A stretch of 54,169 bases of DNA from JAHIJO01 sp964486075. GTDB taxonomy: Bacteria; Verrucomicrobiota; Kiritimatiellia; JAAZAB01. The notes under the pieces are model-generated. The model had not been told where the DNA came from. It was given only the letters and a program-made list of their open reading frames with translations, and did not search any database. Shown here piece by piece: positions 40,368 to 47,825 of this stretch. The DNA lies in the NCBI GenBank assembly GCA_964486075.1, contig CAZALU010000010.1, positions 1 through 54,169 of the forward strand. Reading direction: 5' to 3'. A program made the translations under genes and the position numbers. How positions within the stretch are numbered: position 1 is the stretch's first letter; each line of letters opens with the position of its first letter.

Positions 40368-40828
40368 TCAGCGGAATCGAATACTAAAAAGTCGGAATAA
40401 GAAACGCGGCAAAAACCAGACGGTCGAAATTGCTGCCCAGTGGACAATGAATGCCAGCGAGACAAGGCTGCCTGCAATTGGCGGAACTGCCGGATGAGCA
40501 TTGCCAGCAAGAAACCAGCATGAGACCGTCGCCAACACAAGCACGGCCAGTGGTGGTAACCAGAATGGAACATGATGATGCCTCCGAAGGTCCTTAGCAG
40601 TGCTGCACTCCCGAAAAAGGCCGTGATGACTGCGGCGAACAGGATAACGCCCATGATAAAGATCGGGAAGAACATAGGGCCTCCTGAATCATTCCCGATC
40701 GCCATCAAGACAAGGCATGTCCCAATCGGCACGATAGTAAAGAAAGCGAAACAAACACCAGCAGCCGCTATGTGCAACAGCACGAGCGGAAGAAGCGGGC
40801 GGCGTTGCGTTGGTGATTCATCTCTCAT
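40368..40828 (-). pseudogene. Frameshifted four-helix membrane protein
   Basis: The first 85 codons from ATG 40828 encode a membrane protein with three hydrophobic segments (LLPLVLLHIAAAGVCFAFF, PIFIMGVILFAAVITAF). Near 40565-40575 the frame breaks: the continuing frame gives polar shadow sequence, whereas the neighbouring frame gives FWLPPLAVLVLATVSCWFLA, then PPIAGSLVSLAFIVHWAAIS, and ends FRLFSIRF at a TGA (40368-40370). Joined, this is a roughly 150-residue protein with four or five helices. Either a genuine one-base indel or an assembly error. No family recognised. Its ATG is directly preceded by GTTAGCCC, as in an integron-cassette layout. Confidence 0.7.
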
Positions 40829-40883
40829 GGGCTAACGTTCACTTTGACGGTTCGGCGCGGTTGGCGACGATGCCGTCCGACGT
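40829..40883 (-). other. attC-like recombination-site candidate
   Basis: Minus strand ends ...GTGAACGTTAGCCC directly before an ATG. Upstream are imperfect complementary blocks CGGACGGCATCG, CGCCAACCGCGCCG and AACCGTC. GTT(A/G) followed by a cassette start codon is the layout of integron attC sites. The fit is partial: GTTAGCC departs from GTTRRRY at one position, and the opposite RYYYAAC end is not clear. Confidence 0.3.
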
Positions 40884-40894
40884 GTGGGGGGATC

Positions 40895-41221
40895 TCATCT
40901 GTTCCATTGAAATTCGTCTACCGTATAGCCGTCCTGGGTCAATTTCGTTTCAACTCGGTACGTGCCGTTTGAAATCAAACCCGATTGGCTGGGGCTGTGA
41001 ACTCGGAAGTTGAAAGTTGGCCCATTGAATTGGCCCCTATCGATCTGGTCAACACGCATCGTAATCATCCAGTTATGGTTCGATCTCTGAATGGGCGAAT
41101 TCACTATTGCCGTGACTGTACCGCGAAATACAAGAAGATCCGATTGGTCCGTATCTAGTCCGCGTTGTGACATGCAGCCAACAACGAGACCGAGTGCCAA
41201 GGCCATGCTTATGATTTTCAT
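40895..41221 (-). CDS. Small hypothetical lipoprotein
   Basis: 108 residues. MKIISMALALGLVVGC is a signal peptide with lipobox VVGC, giving a lipidated Cys16. The mature domain (FRGTVTAIVNSP, NWMITMRVDQIDRG, FNFRVHSPS, GTYRVETKL) reads as a compact beta-barrel like small OB-fold or hydrogenase-accessory-like exported domains; no family is assigned. An AGAGGACA ribosome binding site precedes ATG 41221. It lies 21 bases downstream of the glycosyltransferase stop and 66 bases upstream of the frameshifted membrane-protein gene, all leftward. Style and size resemble genes carried as cassettes. Confidence 0.75.
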   Translation of the reverse strand: MKIISMALALGLVVGCMSQRGLDTDQSDLLVFRGTVTAIVNSPIQRSNHNWMITMRVDQIDRGQFNGPTFNFRVHSPSQSGLISNGTYRVETKLTQDGYTVDEFQWNR

Positions 41222-41242
41222 TGTCCTCTCACCGAACAGGAA

Positions 41243-42397
41243 TTATCTGTGACCCTCAGACGAATCGCCGCCCAAACATTTTTCCAGGCTATCGGCCATT
41301 CCCCGGAGGAACCGGGCTTCGCTGAATTGCTCGGCGTGGGCGCGGATGGCGCCGGGGTCCCAGGCGCGCGCGGCGCAGCGCGATACGGCGTCCAGCAGGG
41401 CGTCCTCGGTCTGCTCTTTAAAAAAGACGCCGCTGACGCCGTCTGTGATCGTTTCCAGCGCGCCGCCACGGCCGTAGGCCGCCACCGGCCGGCCGCAGGC
41501 CTGGGCTTCCACCGGCACGATGCCGAAATCTTCCTCGCCGGGGAAGACCAGCATCCGGCAATGCCGGTAGAGTTCGCGAATCTCGCTGTCGGACGGACGT
41601 CCTGCGAATTGGATGTTCGGGCCGGCCAGCGCGCGCAGGCGCCGGGCTTCCGGTCCGCTGCCCGCCACGATCAGCGCGGCGCCGGAGCGCGTGTAAGCCC
41701 TGACGGCCAGGTCCACGCGCTTGTAGGGCACCAGGGCCGATACCAGCAGGTCGTAAATTTCCGGCACGTCTGTCGGTCGCGCTGCTTGCGGTGCTGTCGG
41801 GGTCCAGAATTCGGTGTTAACCGGGGGATAGACGATATCGGATTCCCGTCCGTAATATTCCCTGATTCGCTGCTGGACGTGTCGGCTGAGCGTGACAAAC
41901 CGGTCCACTCGGTCGCAGGTCCGGCGGTCCCATTCCCGCAGGCGGGCCAGCAGTGGCTTCAGCGCTGCTTTTTTCAGGGGATTAGTTCCGAAATATTCCT
42001 CGTAGAACAGCCAGGCGTAGCGCATGGGCGTCAGGCAGTAGCAGAGGTGGCGAGTGCCGGGGCGGGGAATGATGCCCTTGGCGACACAATGACTGACGCT
42101 GATCAGCGCATCCGCTGCCGGCGGAATCAGGTTTTCTATGGCGGAGGGGAAGAGGGGCAGGAAATACCGATAATACCCGGCGGTGCCGGGGACCTGCTGG
42201 AGCCAGGAGGTGTTAATCGGATGCTGTTTGATTTCGGCGGAGATCGCGGACGGATTGCAGAGCAGGGTATAAATAGGCGCGGTCGGGAAGGTATGGCCCA
42301 GTGATTCCAGTACCCGCTCGCCGCCGCGCATGCCCGTGAGCCAGTCGTGGGCGAGGACCACGGATAAAGACTTGGTAGATATCATATCGGTTGTCAT
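41243..42397 (-). CDS. GT4-family glycosyltransferase (WbaZ-like)
   Basis: 384-residue retaining glycosyltransferase of GT-B fold, cytoplasmic face of the inner membrane. N-terminal VLAHDWLTGMRGGERVLE, the central YPPVNTEFW and LVSALVPYKRVDLAVRAYTRSGAALIVAGSGPE, and the donor-site FPGEEDFGIVPVEAQACGRPVAAYGRGGALETI are GT4 hallmarks. The EDFGIVPVE glutamate is the nucleotide-sugar ligand. The wording resembles WbaZ/mannosyltransferases for O-antigen-like polysaccharide; acceptor unknown. Start either ATG 42397 or ATG four codons later. It belongs to the leftward glycosyltransferase group but is separated from the other two by a 235-base repeat-containing gap. Confidence 0.9.
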   Translation of the reverse strand: MTTDMISTKSLSVVLAHDWLTGMRGGERVLESLGHTFPTAPIYTLLCNPSAISAEIKQHPINTSWLQQVPGTAGYYRYFLPLFPSAIENLIPPAADALISVSHCVAKGIIPRPGTRHLCYCLTPMRYAWLFYEEYFGTNPLKKAALKPLLARLREWDRRTCDRVDRFVTLSRHVQQRIREYYGRESDIVYPPVNTEFWTPTAPQAARPTDVPEIYDLLVSALVPYKRVDLAVRAYTRSGAALIVAGSGPEARRLRALAGPNIQFAGRPSDSEIRELYRHCRMLVFPGEEDFGIVPVEAQACGRPVAAYGRGGALETITDGVSGVFFKEQTEDALLDAVSRCAARAWDPGAIRAHAEQFSEARFLRGMADSLEKCLGGDSSEGHR

Positions 42398-42448
42398 GTT
42401 AAATTACCAAAATCCAATACGGGCTTAACCCGCAATACAAAAACAATC

Positions 42449-42541
42449 AACCACGGATTACACTGATTTCACTGATATTGGGATCAGATGTGACCGCATG
42501 AAATCGTCTCTATCGGTGCTATCCGTGAAATCCGTGGTCAA
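42449..42541. repeat. CCACGGATT-bounded inverted repeat
   Basis: Left end AACCACGGATTACACTGATT and right end GTGAAATCCGTGGTCAA are inverted relatives, with ACTGATTTCACTGAT inside. The CACTGATTTCACGGG variant recurs at 50241-50258 before the GxxExxY-like remnant. The remainder of 42398-42632 is AT-rich and shows no gene. Confidence 0.7.
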
Positions 42542-42632
42542 CTTTCTTGTTATTTCTTGCAGCGTTCGATTTTTATAAGAATTGATTTTATTTCCCTGGA
42601 ATTTGGATTTCGGGATTTTGTTGTTTTGGCCA

Positions 42633-43778
42633 TCAGGCCAGCGCCTGCCAGTATGCCTGTAGGGTTTCCTGGGCTGTGGCGGTCCAGGTGAACTGCGATG
42701 CCTGCCTCAGGCCGCGGGTGGTCATATCTTCTGCCATGCGTGGATTTGTCAGTACGCGTTCGATTGCCTCGGCCAGGCCTTGGATATCTGGGGGATCAAC
42801 CTGCAAGGCGGCGTCGCCCGCCACTTCCGGCAAGGCCCCCTTGTTACTACAGATCACTGGTATGCCGCAGGCCATGGCTTCCAGCACGGGTAGCCCGAAA
42901 CCTTCGTAACGCGACGGCAGGACGAAGACATCCGCCTGTTGGTATTCCTTCAGCAGTTCAGCGTCGTTGACATAGCCCGTCTGGATCACATCATGACCCA
43001 GGCCCAGTTTTTTCGTCAGTTGGCCGGCTTCAGGATACCTGTCGTCCCGGGCGCCGACCAGCCGAAGTGTTATCGGGAAACGGCAAGATTTCTTCAGCCG
43101 GGCAAAGGCTTCGATCAGGCTGGTCAGGTTTTTATAAGGGTCTGGTCGGCCGACCCAGAGAATTACCTTGGTATCGCGGGATGCGCTCTGTGTAGCGGGT
43201 TTGAAACGGGGCGCCACCCCATCGGAAATCACCAGCACATTATCCTGCCGTTGCCGAGGAATACGCAGGTATTGGATGACGTCGTCGCGGGCGGAGGCGC
43301 TGCCGGTCAGGATGATGTCCGAGCGCATGCCGACCTGGCGCATGAGCCAGCGGTAGACGGGCAACAGGCGGCGCTTGCGAGAACGTGGCGTATATTCTGG
43401 GAACATCAGGGGGATCAGGTCGTGCAGGTTGGTGACACAGCGGATCCGGCCGGGCTGGTTGCGGGGAAAGGCCCGCAGCGGGATCAGGTAATTGGGGGAA
43501 TGATATACATCCATGCGTTGGGCCTCCAGGACCCTCGGCATTTGCCACTGGTTGGCGATGGAAAACAGACCGAACGGCACGACGCAAGCGCTGAAATTTC
43601 CGGCTTGCGCCGGATGGATATATTCCAACAAACGTTTTTTGAGTTCGGCATCCTCGAAAAAAAGGATATAATGGTTGTCCTTGTCGATCAGGGACAGTTG
43701 GCGGATCAGTTCGCGGGTATAAATGCCGATGCCCGACATTTCCCGAAATATCCATCGTGCGTCAATGCCGATTCTCAT
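42633..43778 (-). CDS. GT4-family glycosyltransferase
   Basis: 381 residues, GT-B fold. MRIGIDARWIFREMSGIGIYTRELIRQL is the acceptor-domain start. VILWVGRPDPYKNLTSLIEAFARLK and DVFVLPSRYEGFGLPVLEAMACGIPVICSNKGALPEV form the donor site, with the EGFGLPVLE glutamates. Probably transfers a hexose or deoxyhexose to a lipid-linked glycan. Its ATG overlaps the stop of the upstream glycosyltransferase (ATGA), so the two are translated as a pair. Confidence 0.92.
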   Translation of the reverse strand: MRIGIDARWIFREMSGIGIYTRELIRQLSLIDKDNHYILFFEDAELKKRLLEYIHPAQAGNFSACVVPFGLFSIANQWQMPRVLEAQRMDVYHSPNYLIPLRAFPRNQPGRIRCVTNLHDLIPLMFPEYTPRSRKRRLLPVYRWLMRQVGMRSDIILTGSASARDDVIQYLRIPRQRQDNVLVISDGVAPRFKPATQSASRDTKVILWVGRPDPYKNLTSLIEAFARLKKSCRFPITLRLVGARDDRYPEAGQLTKKLGLGHDVIQTGYVNDAELLKEYQQADVFVLPSRYEGFGLPVLEAMACGIPVICSNKGALPEVAGDAALQVDPPDIQGLAEAIERVLTNPRMAEDMTTRGLRQASQFTWTATAQETLQAYWQALA

Positions 43779-44890
43779 CCTGCCACCTTCCGGTAAAACT
43801 CCCAGGTTTTACGAGCGGTTTCGGGCCAGCGATATAGTGTGGCCTGTTGCCGGCCCTTGTCAATCAATGCTTGACGTGCTGCGGAATCGGTCAGCAGATG
43901 TTGGACCTCCACGGCCCATGTGTCGGCGTCGAACTCGTGCATCAGACGCGCGCCGTTGCCGAGCACTTCCGTCAGCGATCCGGCGGCGGAGGAAAGGACG
44001 GGGATTCCGCAGGCCATGGCTTCCAGCGGTGGGAAGCCAAAGCCCTCGTAGAGCGATGGGAATAAAAAAAGCTCGGCCCCGCCATAGAGGGCCGGCAAGT
44101 CTTCGTCCGCCACGTAATCCAGGTAGCGAATGTCCCGGGCGCGGCTGGAATTCCGCATCCTTTCGAGGATCGGTTCGTATTTCCAGCCTCGTTGGCCCGC
44201 GATGACCAGTAGTCCTTCGAACTTGTCCAAGCGCTCGAAAACTTTCACAAGAAAATCGTGGTTTTTGCGGGGTTCCAGCGTACCTACCGTCAGCAGGTAG
44301 GGCCGCTCCAGCCCCTGGGCGTGACGCCAGGCCGCCACACGTTCCGGCCCTGGGTGCGCCAGGCTTTCGGAAATCCCGAGCGGGATGGCGGCGATCCTGG
44401 CCGGATCGACTTTCAACAGCTTGGCGATTTCGTGCGCGCTGAAGCGCGAGTCGGTGATGATGGCTTCGGCCCGCTGGACGGTCCGGGACATCCGGGCGGT
44501 CAGAAACGCCAGGTTGCGCGACTCGGCGAAAGCGGGATACCTCATAAAACTGACGTCGTGGATGGTGACCACGGCCTTGCCGGCGCTGAGCGGCGGGATG
44601 ATGAAGTTGGGAAAATGATACAAGTCTGCCGGACCCGCCAGCCGGTTGAAGGGCGGCCATTGAATCGTTTTCCAACAGTGTTGGATAAACCGTCCCGGGC
44701 ACCAGCGGATCCGTTTCCGGTCCATGCCCGTCGCCACGAACGGATCTCCGCGACGTAGAAAATCGAAGTAAAACAGCCGGAGCGTATCTGAGCCCCGCTC
44801 CGTGCCCAAGTGTTCAACCAGGGTGCGCGTGTAACGTCCGACTCCGGCGCGCTGGGCCATGGCCGGTTGAATATCGATGCAAACTTTCAC
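43775..44890 (-). CDS. GT4-family glycosyltransferase
   Basis: 371 residues from GTG 44890, which lies five bases after AAAGGAA; the in-frame ATG twelve codons upstream is less likely. VKVCIDIQPAMAQRAGVGRYTRTLVEHL, PYLLTVGTLEPRKNHDFLVKVFERL and ELFLFPSLYEGFGFPPLEAMACGIPVLSSAAGSLTEVLG are the GT4 signatures. It is similar in layout to the following gene, suggesting an old duplication. First of the pair; transcription probably starts in the 44891-45117 gap, divergent from the Gfo/Idh/MocA gene. Confidence 0.92.
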   Translation of the reverse strand: MKVCIDIQPAMAQRAGVGRYTRTLVEHLGTERGSDTLRLFYFDFLRRGDPFVATGMDRKRIRWCPGRFIQHCWKTIQWPPFNRLAGPADLYHFPNFIIPPLSAGKAVVTIHDVSFMRYPAFAESRNLAFLTARMSRTVQRAEAIITDSRFSAHEIAKLLKVDPARIAAIPLGISESLAHPGPERVAAWRHAQGLERPYLLTVGTLEPRKNHDFLVKVFERLDKFEGLLVIAGQRGWKYEPILERMRNSSRARDIRYLDYVADEDLPALYGGAELFLFPSLYEGFGFPPLEAMACGIPVLSSAAGSLTEVLGNGARLMHEFDADTWAVEVQHLLTDSAARQALIDKGRQQATLYRWPETARKTWEFYRKVAG

Positions 44891-44910
44891 GCGATTCCTT
44901 TTTTTTCGGA

Positions 44911-44938
44911 TTGACTTGACCGGCAATCATTCTATTAA
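44911..44938 (+). promoter_or_regulatory. Candidate sigma70-type promoter for the Gfo/Idh/MocA gene
   Basis: TTGACT, 16-base spacer, TATTAA. It faces right, about 180 bases before the start codon, with an R1 long repeat in the transcribed leader. Motif match only. Confidence 0.4.
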
Positions 44939-44979
44939 AGACGGCTTGGGATACAATCAGCAAATATCGCCAGCCAATC

Positions 44980-45075
44980 AGTTCCCCTCCTTGGAGGGGG
45001 CAGGGGTGGGTTCCCATATTGGGCTTCATTTAAAACTTCGTCCTAAATTGTTACGTTATTTATCTAAAACACTAT
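44980..45075 (+). repeat. GGGGAGG palindrome with conserved tail (family R1 long form), copy B
   Basis: CCCCTCCTTGGAGGGGG, CAGGGGTGGG, then the tail AAAACTTCGTCC...TTGTTACGTTATTTATCTAA AACACTAT. Same order as 1540-1623 (minus) and 47683-47792. It lies in the leader of the following gene. Confidence 0.8.
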
Positions 45076-45117
45076 GATGCAGACTTGAAGTCTGCTGCTT
45101 ACAGGGGGGAGAAGAAG

Positions 45118-47088
45118 ATGGCCATGAAAAAAAAAGAAAGTAGAGTTTTTGACACCAATCGGCGTGTTCGCCTGGGTATCTGGGGCCTGGGACGCGGAAT
45201 GCATTTTTATGCTACTTGTAAGTTCCTGAATATCGACGTGGTGGCCGGCTGCGATTACAATGAGCATATGCGCAAGAGTTTCCTGGAGGCCAACCCGGGT
45301 GCGTTTGTCACGGCGGATGCGGACGAGTTCCTGGCGCAGGATTTTGACGCGGTGCTGCTGGCGACTTTTTTTATCAATCATGCCGGGGATGCAATCCGCT
45401 GTTTGCGGGCTGGCAAGCACGTTTTGTCCGAGGTGGCGTCGTTTTTTACCCTGGCGGAGGGCGTCCGGCTGGTCGAGGAAGTCGAGCGCAGTGGGCTGAT
45501 CTACAACCAAGCCGAAAATTATCCTTTTTCGGCGGCCAATATGTATCTGGCGCGGAAGTGGCGCGAGGGACTGTTCGGAGATCTCATGTATGCGGAATAT
45601 GAATACGTGCATGAATGTCGCGCATTGAGCTACACGTATATCGACGGCTTACCAGTCCAGCCAGGGAATACGGTTCATTCCTGGCGGAGTTGGCTGAATT
45701 TTCATTACTACTGCACGCATTCGCTGGGGCCGATCATGGCTATCACCGGAACGCGTCCGACGCGGGTCACGGCACTGCCGGGTAAACAGCATCTGGCTGG
45801 CTACCTGTTGCCCGGGCCGGCCGGCATGGGCGGTGTGGCCCCTGCGCTGATCAATATGGATAACGGATCCGTGATTCGGAACCTGATGGGCGCCACCACC
45901 AATGACAGTCATATCCAACGACTTTGGGGCACGCTGGGCGCAGCCGAAATAAATGTCGGCAAGACCCTGCAATTACGGCTGGGCAGCGGTGGCGGATCAC
46001 CCAAGTTCGAAGTGATTCCCAAATGGGATGCAATGGGCGAACTGGCGGCCAAGACGGGGCATGGCGGCGGAGATTTCTGGACGCTCTATTACTTTGCCCG
46101 CCAGATATTCACCGGCGAAAAGGCGCCCTTCGATATTTACAACTCTTGTGATGTGACCATTCCCGGCATCCTGGCCTATCGTTCTTCGCTGGAAGAAGGC
46201 CGGTCTTACGAAGTGCCCGACTTTCGTGATAAATCCCAGCGCGAAAAATATCGTCATGACGAATGGCGGCAGGCGGCCTATGACTGCAACAAAGGGGTGT
46301 TTCCCGCCGAAGCCGATTTTAACCTGACCGGGGAATTCGCCTTGACTATGCGGGATCTGATCCGTTATGCCCAACTCTACCGGGCTTATGCGGACTGGAC
46401 GAAGGTCCGGGGCGATATGGTCGCGCCCATGGAAGCTCTGTATATCGCTTCCGAACTGATCTCGCAACATAAAGAGCTGTGTCGTGTTTATGCCATGGCG
46501 CGCAAGATTGCCGATGCCTATCCGCAAAGCGACGGCGCCCGCGTGCTGTCTGAAATGCTGGAACTGGGCGACGAAAAAAATGCCATGGCGCCTGGTTTCC
46601 TCGCCGTTCTCAAGCGGAATTGGGCACGGAGCGCGCGGAACTATCCGCGAGTGTTGGCGGCGGAGGTCAGTGGGATGCTGCCGGGCAGCGGCAAGATCGC
46701 TTCCGCCAAGTTGCCAGCGAAAAAAATGGCCTTTGGCAAGCTGCTGTTAGTACCGGACCGAGATGGTTGTTTCATGGATATCCGCTCTATACGTGAACAA
46801 CGGCGCGAGGGGTTGGTATATATAAAATGCGCGGTTAGTGTTCCGGCGGGATGCCGGTCCGGCTGGGTGGAATATCGTGCTGCTGGCGCCGGGTCGGTCA
46901 AAGTCTGGCTGAACCGCAAAGAGGTTTTTTGCGAAGCTGAGCCAGCCGAAGCCGGTGATCCACGTCCGCGAAACAAGGTTCCGGTCGTCTGGAAACTGGG
47001 CCTGAACGAGTTCGTGTTTGCTATCCGCACCCACGACGGCGGCAAGCCCTGGGGCATTGTGCTTTGCCTGCCGGCTGCGCCGAAATGA
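45118..47088 (+). CDS. Gfo/Idh/MocA-family oxidoreductase with extended C-terminus
   Basis: 656 residues. The N-terminal Rossmann domain has the dinucleotide motif GIWGLGRG (residues 20-27). Family strand motifs follow: VVAGCDYNEHMRKSFLE, FDAVLLATFFINHAGDAIRCLRAGKHVLSEVASFFTLAEGVRLVEE and YNQAENYPFS. The second, beta-sheet domain covers about 150-400. Beyond it lie about 250 extra residues: a helical stretch (ARNYPRVLAAEVS) and a terminal beta-sandwich-like part (GWVEYRAAGAGSVKVWLNRKEVF). Usual family members have 350-450 residues. ATG 45118 follows a GGGGGGAGAAG site. Likely oxidises or reduces a sugar or sugar nucleotide; the conserved EKP-type lysine motif is replaced by SEVAS, so catalysis is uncertain. 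Confidence 0.85.
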   Translation: MAMKKKESRVFDTNRRVRLGIWGLGRGMHFYATCKFLNIDVVAGCDYNEHMRKSFLEANPGAFVTADADEFLAQDFDAVLLATFFINHAGDAIRCLRAGKHVLSEVASFFTLAEGVRLVEEVERSGLIYNQAENYPFSAANMYLARKWREGLFGDLMYAEYEYVHECRALSYTYIDGLPVQPGNTVHSWRSWLNFHYYCTHSLGPIMAITGTRPTRVTALPGKQHLAGYLLPGPAGMGGVAPALINMDNGSVIRNLMGATTNDSHIQRLWGTLGAAEINVGKTLQLRLGSGGGSPKFEVIPKWDAMGELAAKTGHGGGDFWTLYYFARQIFTGEKAPFDIYNSCDVTIPGILAYRSSLEEGRSYEVPDFRDKSQREKYRHDEWRQAAYDCNKGVFPAEADFNLTGEFALTMRDLIRYAQLYRAYADWTKVRGDMVAPMEALYIASELISQHKELCRVYAMARKIADAYPQSDGARVLSEMLELGDEKNAMAPGFLAVLKRNWARSARNYPRVLAAEVSGMLPGSGKIASAKLPAKKMAFGKLLLVPDRDGCFMDIRSIREQRREGLVYIKCAVSVPAGCRSGWVEYRAAGAGSVKVWLNRKEVFCEAEPAEAGDPRPRNKVPVVWKLGLNEFVFAIRTHDGGKPWGIVLCLPAAPK

Positions 47089-47268
47089 CCTATTAGCACC
47101 TTATACATGAAAAACTTCGATTAAAAACAACGGTTCCATAGCACAATTTATGGGTGGTTAATTGTCAGGCAATTTCACAACCTATTAATTCGCTGCGCTT
47201 TACGATCTTAAAATGCTCTCATATGTCCTGTAACCATACGGTTATGCCTTGCCGCAAGAGAAAAACAC

Positions 47269-47614
47269 ACCACGGAGGCACGGAAACACAGAGGTAAAAC
47301 AAGAGGAGATTTTGTCAAATTTGAGAGCAGCGGAATCTTGCTCTCGAATTTGACAAAACTGGTTGTGTATGGGAGAAAGAGGAGAGATTGCATAGCACCA
47401 TCCGTTTAAGCCCCTGTTTAATGGTTGGAACGTTGAAATTTATCAGTAACCCAACCCGGCACTTGGTCAGTTTCATATAAGTCAATAGTTGTGCCTCATG
47501 AGTCGCCTCCCGTCTTTCTCCAATGAAAAGTCATTGCTTGAAATCGCCCCGAGGCGTTTTTGGGCCGGGGCAATTTCAAGCAATCTCTTCTCCGTGCTTC
47601 CGTGTCTATGTGGT
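47269..47614. mobile_element. Compound hairpin element (family R4), copy 2, with extra internal segment
   Basis: Ends ACCACGGAGGCACGG on the left and CCGTGCTTCCGTG...TGTGGT on the right. Hairpin 1: 19-base arms with one mismatch, 47311-47329 and 47339-47357 (TTTGTCAAATTTGAGAGCA). Hairpin 2: 18-base arms with one mismatch, 47533-47550 and 47567-47584 (ATTGCTTGAAATCGCCCC). The loop-side halves of both stems differ in sequence from copy 1 at 32082-32295, yet pair within this copy. About 130 extra bases lie between the hairpins compared with copy 1. Confidence 0.8.
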
Positions 47615-47682
47615 AAATTATTTCCGATCTACCCACAGATTCCGCGGAAGATCCAAAACAACATAATAACTTCAGAAGATCA

Positions 47683-47792
47683 AGGAACCCACCCCAACCC
47701 CTCCATGGAGGGGATAGGGGTGGGTTTACATGTTAGACTTAATTTAGAACTTACTCTTGCATTGTTGCGTTATTTATCTGAAACACTATAGT
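47683..47792 (+). repeat. GGGGAGG palindrome with conserved tail (family R1 long form), copy C
   Basis: GGAACCCACCCCAACCCCTCC, ATGGAGGGGATAGGGGTGGG, then the tail TTAGAACTTACTCTTGCATT, GTTGCGTTATTTATCTGAAA, CACTATAG. The tail ends 33 bases before the aminotransferase-like start codon. Confidence 0.8.
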
Positions 47793-47825
47793 TCGGTCGG
47801 ATGCAACATTCGTGGGAGTATCGTT

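Larger units (their letters stand above)
47089..47825. other. Repeat-filled intergenic region
   Basis: About 740 noncoding bases. It holds the R4 element copy 2 (47269-47614) and the R1 long repeat copy C (47683-47792). The first 180 bases are AT-rich with no recognised feature. Confidence 0.7.

Noticed and set aside
41249..42304. 351-codon open frame on the plus strand
   Set aside because: Antisense shadow of a GC-rich GT4 glycosyltransferase gene with complete donor-site motifs.
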